A DNA stretch of 41,988 nt from Bacillota bacterium (lineage in GTDB: Bacteria > Bacillota > Sulfobacillia > Sulfobacillales > Sulfobacillaceae), in the NCBI GenBank assembly GCA_021799435.1, contig JAJZAN010000019.1:1-41988 (forward strand), written 5' to 3'. Position numbers and translations under genes: made by a program. Shown here piece after piece: positions 32,370-40,268 of the stretch (position 1 is the stretch's first letter; every line of letters starts with the position of its first letter). The notes below the pieces were generated by a model. It was given only the letters and a program-made list of their open reading frames with translations. It had not been told where the DNA came from and did not search any database.

Positions 32370-33380
32370 TTATGCTGGGGAGGAGCCATAAACATGGTCG
32401 TAGATGGTTTCTGCGGCGGGCAGTGGGGAGGCCTCCGCAAACTCCGTAGCATCATCCACCTCATGCTTAATGCGCTTCATCAGCGCATCTTCTGCGTCCT
32501 TGTCCCACAGTTTTTCGCTTTCCATCCATTCGCGCATGCGCGGAATGGGATCGTCCTTCTTTTCTTCTTCCAAATGCTCACGCGACCGATACGACCGATC
32601 GTCGTCGTCGCTGGAATGGGCGGTAAAGCGGTGCGTCTTGGCCTCGACCAAGGTGGTTCCTTCACCTCGGAGAGCCCGAGATCGGGCCTCTCTGATGACC
32701 TGGTACACCTCTAGCGGATCCGAGCCCTTTACCACCACACCGGGAATACCGTAGCCTTGCGCACGAACCGCCACATCCTGAATGGCCATCTCCTTTTCCT
32801 GCGGGACAGAGATGGCATATCCGTTGTTTTCAACAAGCACGATCAGCGGCACCTTGTGCACGGCGGCAAAGTTTAAGGCTTCGTGAAATTCGCCCTGATT
32901 GGTAGAGCCTTCGCCCAAGGACGTCAGCGCCACACCCGCCTGACCCTGAAGCTTCATGGACCACGCGATGCCTACAGCATGGACGACCTGAGTCGCCACC
33001 GGGGACGACCCCGTTAAAATGTGCTTGGGTTGATGTCCGTAATGAGCGGGCATCTGGCGACCACCCGAGCTCGGATCGGCGGCTCGGCCCATCTGTCCGA
33101 GCATCACCTCACGCGGTGTCATGCCGAAGGCCATCACCATGGCCATATCACGGTAGTACGGCGCAATCCAATCCGTTTCGGGATGCAGGGCCATGGCGGC
33201 GGCCACTTGAACCCCTTCCTGTCCTTGCCCGGAGATGACAAATGCAGACTTTCCCTGACGATTGAGAATCCAGATACGCTTATCCAACTCACGACTTAAG
33301 ACCATGTAATAATACATGGTGCGAATCTGCTCCACATCGAGGTCGAGGCCGTGAAGCCCCTTCTTTTTCGCCTTTGCCAT
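32370..33380 (-). CDS. E1 alpha subunit of a 2-oxoacid dehydrogenase complex, copy 2
   Basis: Paralogue of copy 1 with all thiamine-diphosphate motifs (LGEGSTNQGEFHEALN, ENNGYAIS) and HSSDDDDRSYRSRE. By eye about half the residues match copy 1, with differences in the substrate-facing region (SAFVISGQGQEG here, APVVYTSNGHEA in copy 1). It has an extra basic start MAKAKKKG. Both copies look intact, so they may form complexes of different 2-oxoacid specificity sharing one E1 beta and one E2, or a mixed tetramer. It follows lpd by 17 bases. Confidence 0.92.
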   Translation of the reverse strand: MAKAKKKGLHGLDLDVEQIRTMYYYMVLSRELDKRIWILNRQGKSAFVISGQGQEGVQVAAAMALHPETDWIAPYYRDMAMVMAFGMTPREVMLGQMGRAADPSSGGRQMPAHYGHQPKHILTGSSPVATQVVHAVGIAWSMKLQGQAGVALTSLGEGSTNQGEFHEALNFAAVHKVPLIVLVENNGYAISVPQEKEMAIQDVAVRAQGYGIPGVVVKGSDPLEVYQVIREARSRALRGEGTTLVEAKTHRFTAHSSDDDDRSYRSREHLEEEKKDDPIPRMREWMESEKLWDKDAEDALMKRIKHEVDDATEFAEASPLPAAETIYDHVYGSSPA

Positions 33381-33397
33381 GCGGCGGTCCCCCTACA

Positions 33398-34801
33398 TTA
33401 GAAGTGAATCGCGTGTCCGTCCACAGCCAGCGCAGCTTCGTGCAACACTTCAGAAATGGTGGGATGCGCATGCACGCTCTCCGCCACTTCCCAGGCCGTT
33501 GCCTCCAAAAACCGTGCCAGCGCCATCTCATTGATGTAATCCGACGCATGCGGTCCCACGATGTGGGCACCTAAGAGGGCATCCGTTTTCTTGTCCGCCA
33601 CCAGCTTAACGATGCCGTCCGGCTCCCCGAGAATCAACGCTTTGCCGTTGGCACGGAACGGGAACGTCCCCACCTTCACTTCGTAACCTCGAGCCTCCGC
33701 CTCTTGGGCCGTCAGACCCACCGACGCGACTTCAGGCCGGGAGTATGTGACACGCGGAACGCGAGCCGGGTCCAAGAGTTCCGGGTTTTTGCCGGCAATG
33801 GTCTCCACGGCAATCATGCCTTCGTGGGAAGCCACGTGAGCCAAGAGATAGCCGCCGATGACATCGCCAATGGCGTACACGTGAGGCACGTTGGTGCGGT
33901 AATGATCATCCACGGTAATAAAGCCCCGCTCGACCTTCACCCCCACCGATTCCAGCCCAATATCCTCGGTAATGGCCTTCCGGCCTACCGCCACCAGCAA
34001 CACTTCGCCAGAGACTGCGGCCTCCTTGCCATCCGGCCCTGTCACCGTCGCCGTAACGCCCTTGGCGCTCTTCTTGACACTCTTCAAATCGAACTTGGTA
34101 TTTGCCATCACCTTGATTCCCCGCTTGGTGAGCATCTTAGCCAGTTCACCAGCCACTTCCTCATCATCCTGGGGAAGAATGTGAGGCAGCATCTCAATGA
34201 TGGTCACATCAGAACCAAAGTCATTGTACATGGAGGCAAACTCGACGCCGATGGCGCCGCCGCCCAGTATAATGATGGACTTGGGAATGTCGGTCTTCTC
34301 GAGAATGTGGTCCGAACTTAAAATTTGCTTGCCGTCAAACGGCAGGTCCGGCAGTTCACGCGGCACGGATCCCGACGCGATGACGATGTCCTTAGCAGTC
34401 AGGCGGGTGGTGCCTTTGTCGGTCGCCACGTCGATATGCGTGGCGTCAACCAATCGCCCCCAGCCAGCCACAACCGTGACCTTGTTTTTCTTAAGAAGAA
34501 ACTCGACGCCCTTCCAAAGCTGCGTGACAACCTTTTCCTTCTTGGCCATGGCTTTGGCATAATCCAAACCCACGTTGTCGGCCTTGAGTCCGAATTCCTC
34601 GCGATGTTGGAACGTATGTAGAAGCTCGGCGGTGTGCAGGAGCGCCTTCGTAGGAATGCAACCGCGGTGCAGACATGTGCCTCCAACCCGGCCGGCATCC
34701 ACTAGAGCCGTTTTCAGACCCAGTTGCGCTGCCCGAATCGCTGCTACATAACCACCCGTGCCGCCGCCCAGTATAATGACATCAAAACTCGTCTCAGCCA
34801 T
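33398..34801 (-). CDS. lpd: Dihydrolipoyl dehydrogenase (E3)
   Basis: Reoxidises the lipoyl arm with NAD+. The FAD motif GGGTGG (12-17), the redox disulfide Cys43/Cys48 in GGTCLHRGCIP, the NAD motif LGGGAIGVEF, the FAD-contacting YAIGDV and the catalytic HAHPTISE with His-Glu are all present. Length 467 residues. The ATG at 34801 follows AAGGAGG by 6 bases; the frame to 34828 is unlikely. First gene of the seven-gene dehydrogenase-lipoate operon. Confidence 0.95.
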   Translation of the reverse strand: MAETSFDVIILGGGTGGYVAAIRAAQLGLKTALVDAGRVGGTCLHRGCIPTKALLHTAELLHTFQHREEFGLKADNVGLDYAKAMAKKEKVVTQLWKGVEFLLKKNKVTVVAGWGRLVDATHIDVATDKGTTRLTAKDIVIASGSVPRELPDLPFDGKQILSSDHILEKTDIPKSIIILGGGAIGVEFASMYNDFGSDVTIIEMLPHILPQDDEEVAGELAKMLTKRGIKVMANTKFDLKSVKKSAKGVTATVTGPDGKEAAVSGEVLLVAVGRKAITEDIGLESVGVKVERGFITVDDHYRTNVPHVYAIGDVIGGYLLAHVASHEGMIAVETIAGKNPELLDPARVPRVTYSRPEVASVGLTAQEAEARGYEVKVGTFPFRANGKALILGEPDGIVKLVADKKTDALLGAHIVGPHASDYINEMALARFLEATAWEVAESVHAHPTISEVLHEAALAVDGHAIHF

Positions 34802-34843
34802 GTGCATCCTCCTTGAACCCGATGTCAAAACGTTGATGCGGGA

Positions 34844-35146
34844 CTAATCGCTGTCAGTCTGCCCGAACACTCTGCCGTGGGACACTTCATCCCAGGCGAT
34901 TTCAGCGTCGAGGCGTGATGGGTTCCTGTTCGTGACCAAGTAATCCATGAGACCAAACACGCGTGAGGAACCCACCACGTCTCACATTCCAGCAATTGAC
35001 GGCATGGCAACATCCGCGTCGGCGGCGCCCGCCCGCGACCATGTGTATCCGACAGAGCTGGACGGCAGTGGAATCGACCCGCCATCGGACAGGCTGTCCA
35101 ATGGCTGCATGGTCTCTTCAGGCACCTTCGCAACCCACCCTTCAGA
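34844..35146 (-). pseudogene. Stop-interrupted coding remnant upstream of lpd
   Basis: The gap between lpd and the MFS gene is 459 bases. One reverse frame reads as protein-like sequence from 35146 to 34844 with a single TGA at 34984-34982. Before it: an ATG at 35110 and MQPLDSLSDGGSIPLPSS continuing to PSIAGM. After it: GSSRVFGLMDYLVT, then LDAEIAWDEVSHGRVFG, ending at TAG 34844. Codon third positions are G/C-rich, as in the neighbours. I do not recognise the family. It may be a broken gene, two tiny ORFs, or leader sequence of lpd; no convincing ribosome site is seen. I found no promoter or riboswitch motif in the rest of the gap. Confidence 0.3.
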
Positions 35147-35260
35147 CTACCTAGAGCCTAACGCTTTCAACCTTAGATCGCAAGCGAGAAACACAAGCCC
35201 CATGGCGGCGAAGGAACAGGTGCGTTTATGTCGAATTAGCGGAGGGATACAGGAGGAGGC

Positions 35261-36511
35261 ATGCGTGTGCGTACGGCCGTCTCGAACCCGCACCATCTAT
35301 CTCTGGGCGAAAACCTGGCGCTGAGCTTTTTCTGGTTTACCTCCAATATGCAATGGACGGCGCTCATTATTATCGTCGTCCCGCAAGTGGTGCTGCACAT
35401 GGTCGGCAGCGGCCATTCCGGAACTGCCATGTCATGGCTGACAGCGTCGGGGGCATTCATCGCATCCATAGTCCAGCCCTTGTTTGGGGCCCTGTCGGAC
35501 CGTAGTCGTAATAAGGCCGGCCGCCGCCGGCCCATGATGATGGTTGGCGTGGCAGGGACGGCTCTCACGCTGGCCGTGATGGGGATGACGCACCGATTTG
35601 CTCTGTTCCTGACGCTGTATCTGATTCTGCAGTTATTTGCCAACCTCGCCTCGGCACCGTATCAAGCGTTGATTCCAGATGTAGTGGAGCAGGCCCAGCG
35701 CGGGGTGGCCTCCGGCTATATGGGCCTTATGAGTCAGGTCGCCATCATTGGCGGTGTCCTGGTCCCCACGTTCTTGGACACGCGGATGACCTTTTTAGTG
35801 TTGGCCGTTCTGCAACTACTCGGTCTTCTTGTCACCGTGCTGGGTGTTTCCGAGGTGCCGCTTCGCGATACGCCGCCTAAGTGGGACAGCAAAAAGTTTC
35901 TTAAGGCCTTCTGGATTTCGCCGCGGAATCACGGGGATTGGTGGTGGGTGTTTGGGACACGGCTCCTCGTCATGCTGGGATTTTCCACCTTGGAGTACTA
36001 CCTATACTATTACCTGCATTTCGTCCAGCATCTGGCCAACCCCACGCCGGTCTTGGACCAAGCACTCATTGCCGTCACCGCGGCCTCTCTGCTCTCAGTT
36101 CTGACGGCCGGTTGGCTCTCAGACCGTCTGGGGCGTCGGCGGGTTATGGTCATCGTTGGGGGGTTAGTGATGGGACTGGCCGCCTTGGGATTTGTGTTTA
36201 CGCACAGCATCACCCTGGTGTTGGCGGCAGCCGGGGTGTTTGGGTTGGGCTACGGCACCTATCTCTCCACCGATTGGGCCCTGGCTGTCGACGTCTTGCC
36301 CCAGGGCCACGATGCGGCAAAAGACATGGGGCTCTGGTCCATCTCGCAGACCGTTGCCCAGACTATTGCCACTTTAGTAGCCGGCCTTTTCCTCGCGGCG
36401 GCCGTGGTGCATTGGGGCAATGCTCTCGCCTATCGAGCCCTATTCGTCATTACGTTCGTCTACTTCCTGGGCGGCTCGGTTCTGGTGCTGCGCGTCCGAA
36501 ACGTGCGCTAA
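35261..36511 (+). CDS. MFS transporter, GPH/SLC45-like
   Basis: A 416-residue protein with twelve hydrophobic segments. The loop after helix 2 reads GALSDRSRNKAGRRRP, the signature of the glycoside-pentoside-hexuronide/sucrose transporter group, and a second SDRLGRRR follows helix 8. Helix 4-5 region has APYQALIPDVV, also typical. It probably imports a sugar or related solute with a cation, but the substrate cannot be told. The ATG follows ACAGGAGGAGG. It stands alone, convergent with mazG with no overlap. Confidence 0.87.
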   Translation: MRVRTAVSNPHHLSLGENLALSFFWFTSNMQWTALIIIVVPQVVLHMVGSGHSGTAMSWLTASGAFIASIVQPLFGALSDRSRNKAGRRRPMMMVGVAGTALTLAVMGMTHRFALFLTLYLILQLFANLASAPYQALIPDVVEQAQRGVASGYMGLMSQVAIIGGVLVPTFLDTRMTFLVLAVLQLLGLLVTVLGVSEVPLRDTPPKWDSKKFLKAFWISPRNHGDWWWVFGTRLLVMLGFSTLEYYLYYYLHFVQHLANPTPVLDQALIAVTAASLLSVLTAGWLSDRLGRRRVMVIVGGLVMGLAALGFVFTHSITLVLAAAGVFGLGYGTYLSTDWALAVDVLPQGHDAAKDMGLWSISQTVAQTIATLVAGLFLAAAVVHWGNALAYRALFVITFVYFLGGSVLVLRVRNVR

Positions 36512-36832
36512 CTAACCCTGTTTGGGGGTCCAACGGTCGCTGTCGCGATCCCGAAACTTGGCCATGACCGCTTGGAACTCCGTCTCCAGGTCGATATCAA
36601 GGCTGTTGGCGAAGGAGACCAGTACGAACAGAATGTCCGCCATCTCCATGGCGAGTGAACCGTGCGGTTCACTCGCCTTCTTTTTCTTGGGGCCGTAGAC
36701 GTGGTTTACCTCACGCGCCAGCTCGCCGACCTCTTCGGACAAACGCAGCATCATCACTTCTGGAGAAAAGTACCCTTCTTCGAATTGGCCGATCCACGCG
36801 TCAACGGCTGCCTGCATCTCGCCAATCGTCAT
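36512..36832 (-). CDS. MazG-like nucleotide pyrophosphohydrolase
   Basis: Hydrolyses (d)NTPs or related nucleotides to monophosphates. The metal motif is RLSEEVGELAREV (EExxE), followed by the second acidic pair in EMADILFVL. At 106 residues it is a single-domain YpjD-type enzyme. Between the two acidic helices is a Lys-rich loop, then ASEPHGSLAM, which is encoded by a perfect 13-bp inverted repeat. The ATG overlaps the stop of the old yellow enzyme gene by 4 bases. Confidence 0.88.
   Translation of the reverse strand: MTIGEMQAAVDAWIGQFEEGYFSPEVMMLRLSEEVGELAREVNHVYGPKKKKASEPHGSLAMEMADILFVLVSFANSLDIDLETEFQAVMAKFRDRDSDRWTPKQG
36650..36677. repeat. 13-bp perfect inverted repeat inside mazG
   Basis: GGCGAGTGAACCG (36650-36662) and its exact complement (36665-36677) separated by TG. 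It lies within coding sequence. In RNA it would form a strong hairpin with a 2-base centre (effectively a 4-base loop). No T-run is next to it on either strand. Confidence 0.8.
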
Positions 36833-37872
36833 CGGGACTGCTCCGGATCAACGAACCAGCGCGGAAAGGCCCGAAAGTACTCCTCGGGGACCTGAACCGT
36901 CTTTTGCAGATGCAGAGCAGCGGAGTTGGTCCAATAGGCATCTTTTAGCATCCCTCGGGCAATCGCCACCAAGTCGGCGTCACCCCGCTCGATGACGGAG
37001 TCGGCCATGTCGAAAGACTCCAGCCGTCCCACCGCCGCCACCGGCACAGCCAATTGGCGCTTCAACTCGGCCGCATAACCCACCTGATAGCCGGGGTAGT
37101 CCTTGATGCGGACCACGGCATTGCCACCGGTTGAAACGTCGAAGAGATCGACTCCGTGCTCCTTAAATACCCGCGCCATTTTGATGAGATCCTCAAACTG
37201 GTACCCCGCGTCAGTGTACTCGGTGGCTGAGAGCCGCATCATGAGCGGCATGCCTGACGGCATGCGCGCTTTCACCGCCTGGATGACCTCGACGCCAAAG
37301 CGAGTTGGATCGCCGTAGATGTCGTCGCGTTTATTGGACAAGGGCGACATGAACTGATGGATCAAGTAGCCGTGCGCGCCATGCAGTTCCAGCGTATCCA
37401 CCCCGGATTCGATTGCGCGTCGCGCTCCTTCAGCGAACGCTTCCACCAGCCGCTTCACCTCATCGGTGGTCAGTGCATGGGGAACGCGGTATCGGTCCGA
37501 AAAGGCAATGGCCGATGGGGCTTCCGGCCGCAGCTCAGGCGATTCTGCCTTGCGGCCGGCGTGAGCAATTTGAATACCAATCTTCGACCCATAACTATGG
37601 ACTTGATCGATGATGCGCCGGAAAGCAGGAATTTGCGCATCGTCCCAAATGCCTAAATCATGCACCGTAATGCGGCCGTCCGGCACCACGTCCGTCATTT
37701 CTATCATGATGAGGCCAGCGCCGCCAACAGCCCGCGATATATAGTGCACGTAATGCCATTCATTGGGTGCCCCATCCTGCGCCCACACGGAGTACTGGCA
37801 CATGGGCGACATCATGACCCGGTTTTTCAGCGACAGGTCCTCTAATTGAAAAGGGTCCAGCAATCCCGCCAT
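36829..37872 (-). CDS. NADH:flavin oxidoreductase, YqjM-type old yellow enzyme
   Basis: FMN enzyme that reduces activated C=C bonds. Cys25 in MSPMCQYS is the redox-tuning cysteine of the YqjM class. IAHAGRK binds FMN, HGAHGYLIHQF carries the His pair that holds substrate, and YPGYQVGYA, VGRL and ARGMLKD follow. At 347 residues it fits. The frame opens at 37962, overlapping rlmH, but GAGGTG precedes the ATG at 37872 and the family starts there. It lies 22 bases after rlmH and overlaps mazG by 4 bases. Confidence 0.92.
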   Translation of the reverse strand: MAGLLDPFQLEDLSLKNRVMMSPMCQYSVWAQDGAPNEWHYVHYISRAVGGAGLIMIEMTDVVPDGRITVHDLGIWDDAQIPAFRRIIDQVHSYGSKIGIQIAHAGRKAESPELRPEAPSAIAFSDRYRVPHALTTDEVKRLVEAFAEGARRAIESGVDTLELHGAHGYLIHQFMSPLSNKRDDIYGDPTRFGVEVIQAVKARMPSGMPLMMRLSATEYTDAGYQFEDLIKMARVFKEHGVDLFDVSTGGNAVVRIKDYPGYQVGYAAELKRQLAVPVAAVGRLESFDMADSVIERGDADLVAIARGMLKDAYWTNSAALHLQKTVQVPEEYFRAFPRWFVDPEQSR

Positions 37873-37894
37873 CCTTATCACCTCGTCCAGTTTG

Positions 37895-38362
37895 TCATTT
37901 GTGGTAGGGGTGTCCCTGCAAAATAGTCCAGGCGCGATACAGTTGCTCTGAGACCAGCACATGAGCCAGTCCGTGGGGGAATGTCAAGGGAGACAGAGAC
38001 CATCGCCACTGAGCACGTACACGCACGGCCTCATCCAGCCCGAGCGAGCCTCCCACAACAAAGACGATGTTTTTCCCCGCTGTGCGCCACTCATTCAAGC
38101 GGGCCGCCAAAGTTTCCGAATCAATACTCTGGCCCTGCACGTCCAAGATGACCACAAAGTCATCGGGAGCCATGCGTTCTAAGAGCCGAGTTGCCTCTTT
38201 TCCCAAGGCCCGAGTCTCGTCGCCCTTCTTAAACGGCTCCTCGGATACGGTATCCCATACGACTGGCATCCCGGCCCTAAGCCGCTTCAGGTATTCGTCT
38301 GCGATCCCCGTCATCCGTACATCACGGGGTTTGCCTACCGTCAACAATCGAATGCGGCTCAC
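37895..38362 (-). CDS. rlmH: 23S rRNA pseudouridine-1915 N3-methyltransferase
   Basis: SPOUT methyltransferase acting on 70S ribosomes. Conserved blocks: VILDVQGQSIDSE, IVFVVGGSLGLD (SAM-binding knot) and the C-terminal LSPLTFPHGLAHVLVSEQLYRAW. At 155 residues it is standard. The GTG start follows a GGGGGAT ribosome site. An HtrA-like protease upstream is the same neighbour as in Bacillus. It has its own promoter at 38397-38426. Confidence 0.95.
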   Translation of the reverse strand: MSRIRLLTVGKPRDVRMTGIADEYLKRLRAGMPVVWDTVSEEPFKKGDETRALGKEATRLLERMAPDDFVVILDVQGQSIDSETLAARLNEWRTAGKNIVFVVGGSLGLDEAVRVRAQWRWSLSPLTFPHGLAHVLVSEQLYRAWTILQGHPYHK

Positions 38363-38396
38363 ACGATCCCCCTAAAGACTTCTCTAATCGCAAGAG

Positions 38397-38426
38397 ATCT
38401 TAGCATCTATAGTCGCCGTTTGCCAA
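38397..38426 (-). promoter_or_regulatory. Promoter for rlmH and downstream genes
   Basis: On the reverse strand TTGGCA (38426-38421), an 18-base spacer and TAAGAT (38402-38397) with an upstream TG (extended -10), 34 bases before the GTG start. Confidence 0.55.
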
Positions 38427-38480
38427 TTGCGGCCGAGTGTTCGCCGATCCAGGATTAGTGCGAACGTGCCGGATAAAGGC

Positions 38481-38507
38481 AAGAAAAGAGGCCCGACTTG
38501 GGGCCTC
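38481..38507 (-). terminator. Rho-independent terminator after the HtrA-like gene
   Basis: On the reverse strand GAGGCCC (38507-38501) pairs with GGGCCTC (38494-38488), followed by TTTTCTT (38487-38481). It lies 66 bases past the protease stop and separates it from rlmH. Confidence 0.8.
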
Positions 38508-38572
38508 GAGGTCAATCGGAGCGGGTGCATGGTGCGAGTTGCTGCCATTCGGGAACGACGGGCGCGCCCTCT

Positions 38573-39586
38573 TTAAGCGCTAGGTTTGGATTCGACCGCC
38601 CCGGGGGGGATCTGGGGCAACTCCTGAAGCTCAACATTAATGGTCATAGACTCAGTGCCCCGCAAGACGCTCAAGCGGATGCGCTTTCCCACTGCAGTCC
38701 GCTCCAGCACCCGGACCACATCCCGCAGAGTATGAACCGCCTGACCATTGATGGACGTAATGAGGTCTCCCGGCTTTAGACCAGCCAAGGCCGCCGGACC
38801 TTGGGGCGCCACGGACACAATCATCAGCCCCAAGCGGCGGCTCTGGGTCGGCTGCAAGGTTGCACCCAGCCAGGGGCGCCGAACCCTCCCATAGTGGATG
38901 AGCTGCCCCACTACATACTTCACCGTGTCGCTGGGAATTGCAAATCCAATCCCTTCGATGCCGGCTTGTGCAATCTTGCTGGAATTAATGCCAATCAACT
39001 GCCCCTGGTCGTTGACCAATGGCCCGCCGCTGTTTCCGGGATTGATGGCCGCATCGGTTTGAATCAGGTGATACTCCCACCCGTCGCGGTACATCACTCG
39101 GTCCTTGGCGGATACGACACCCACCGTCACCGTGTGGGTAAGTCCCAGCGAGTTGCCGATCGCCACAACCAATTGGCCCGGCTCGATGTCACTCGATTGA
39201 GTGAAGGTCACCGGAACAAGATGTTGGGCATCAATGTGGATCACGGCCAAGTCGGTCGGGGGATCCACCCCCACCACGCGTGCAGGAAACCGTTTTCCAT
39301 TGGACAATATCACCGTTAGCGAATGGGCATTCTGCACCACATGGTAATTGGTCACGATGTCTCCATGGCGGTCCAACACCACGCCCGAGCCCATACCTTT
39401 CATTTGCTCCTTATTGCCATCGACCCGGTTGTTGAGCACCACCACGACAGAAGGCCCGACCCGTTTGGCAACCGCCACCACCGGCCAGTTCATAGTCTGA
39501 CCGGCGGGCCGGGGACTCCACACGCTCATCAACCAAGCTCCCACCAGGAGTCCGGCAATACCCACAATGATTGCCTTGATGCGCAC
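38573..39586 (-). CDS. HtrA/DegP-like membrane-anchored serine protease
   Basis: Envelope quality-control protease. An N-terminal membrane anchor (5-24) precedes a trypsin-like domain with His82 (TNYHVV), Asp112 (PTDLAVI) and Ser186 (NPGNSGGPL), all intact. One PDZ domain occupies about 235-320 (GLMIVSVAPQGPAALAGLKPGDLI). The length of 337 residues is short for the Bacillus HtrA proteins because the cytoplasmic N-terminus is small. The GTG start follows GGGAGGG. It lies upstream of rlmH but is separated from it by a terminator. Confidence 0.92.
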   Translation of the reverse strand: MRIKAIIVGIAGLLVGAWLMSVWSPRPAGQTMNWPVVAVAKRVGPSVVVVLNNRVDGNKEQMKGMGSGVVLDRHGDIVTNYHVVQNAHSLTVILSNGKRFPARVVGVDPPTDLAVIHIDAQHLVPVTFTQSSDIEPGQLVVAIGNSLGLTHTVTVGVVSAKDRVMYRDGWEYHLIQTDAAINPGNSGGPLVNDQGQLIGINSSKIAQAGIEGIGFAIPSDTVKYVVGQLIHYGRVRRPWLGATLQPTQSRRLGLMIVSVAPQGPAALAGLKPGDLITSINGQAVHTLRDVVRVLERTAVGKRIRLSVLRGTESMTINVELQELPQIPPGAVESKPSA

Positions 39587-39668
39587 GGAAGCAACCCTCC
39601 CATCTAGGACAACGTATGAGAGGGCGTGTCACCTTAGACTTGCTCAGCGCGAGAAGACAAACATCCGG

Positions 39669-40265
39669 TTAGGCGTTGACGCGCAGAATGACGCGACGGT
39701 CAGCCTCCCAGCGAACGGTGGTGACCGAGCAGTTGTCCACGGCAATCCGGTCGCGATACACCCAGGAAAGGTGCAGAATGTCGGACAACACCGCCTGTAC
39801 GACACCCCCATGGGTCACAACTAGAACCGGGCCTTCGGCCGAAGCGCAGACCTCTTCCAGTGCGTCAACAACCCGGCGTCTCATGTCCTCGAATGACTCG
39901 CCGTCAGGGAATCGCACCGCGTCAGACGACTCCTCACGGGACTCCAGCCACCATTCCGGAAACTGGATCCGTTGCTCCTGGCGGGTTAGCCCCTCCATCC
40001 GACCTCCATTGATTTCGCGAAGCCGTGTATCCTCAGTGACCGTATAATTGGCACCCGCCAGAAGAATGTCGCGGGTTTCGCGAGTACGGAGCAAGTCCGA
40101 CGAGATCACGCCGCCCCACTCCGATACATGCTGGGCCAGTCTCAAGGCCAGCGACGCTGCTTGACGCCGTCCACGTTCGTTCAAGGGCACGTCCGTCTGC
40201 CCCATGAACCGGCCGTCGACGTTCCAGTCGGTCTCTCCATGGCGCACCAAGTATAGCGTCGCCAT
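39669..40265 (-). CDS. Histidine phosphatase-family protein (phosphoglycerate mutase-like)
   Basis: Phosphohistidine phosphatase fold: YLVRHGETDWN with catalytic His9, the second Arg region SSDLLRTRETRD, a catalytic Glu in LREINGGRMEG, and the second His in VVTHGGVVQ. At 198 residues it resembles cobalamin-pathway (CobC) or broad phosphatase (PhoE) members; sequence alone does not decide between these. It starts 3 bases after the thiolase stop, so it is probably in the same operon, although its function need not be linked. Confidence 0.87.
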   Translation of the reverse strand: MATLYLVRHGETDWNVDGRFMGQTDVPLNERGRRQAASLALRLAQHVSEWGGVISSDLLRTRETRDILLAGANYTVTEDTRLREINGGRMEGLTRQEQRIQFPEWWLESREESSDAVRFPDGESFEDMRRRVVDALEEVCASAEGPVLVVTHGGVVQAVLSDILHLSWVYRDRIAVDNCSVTTVRWEADRRVILRVNA

Positions 40266-40268
40266 GCG

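Noticed and set aside
33704..34321. A 205-codon frame antisense to lpd
   Set aside because: lpd motifs are complete on the opposite strand; no ribosome site.
34829..35260. T-box or other riboswitch in the gap before lpd
   Set aside because: No T-box GGGTGG-type antiterminator block, no terminator hairpin with a T-run, and no known aptamer core seen on either strand.
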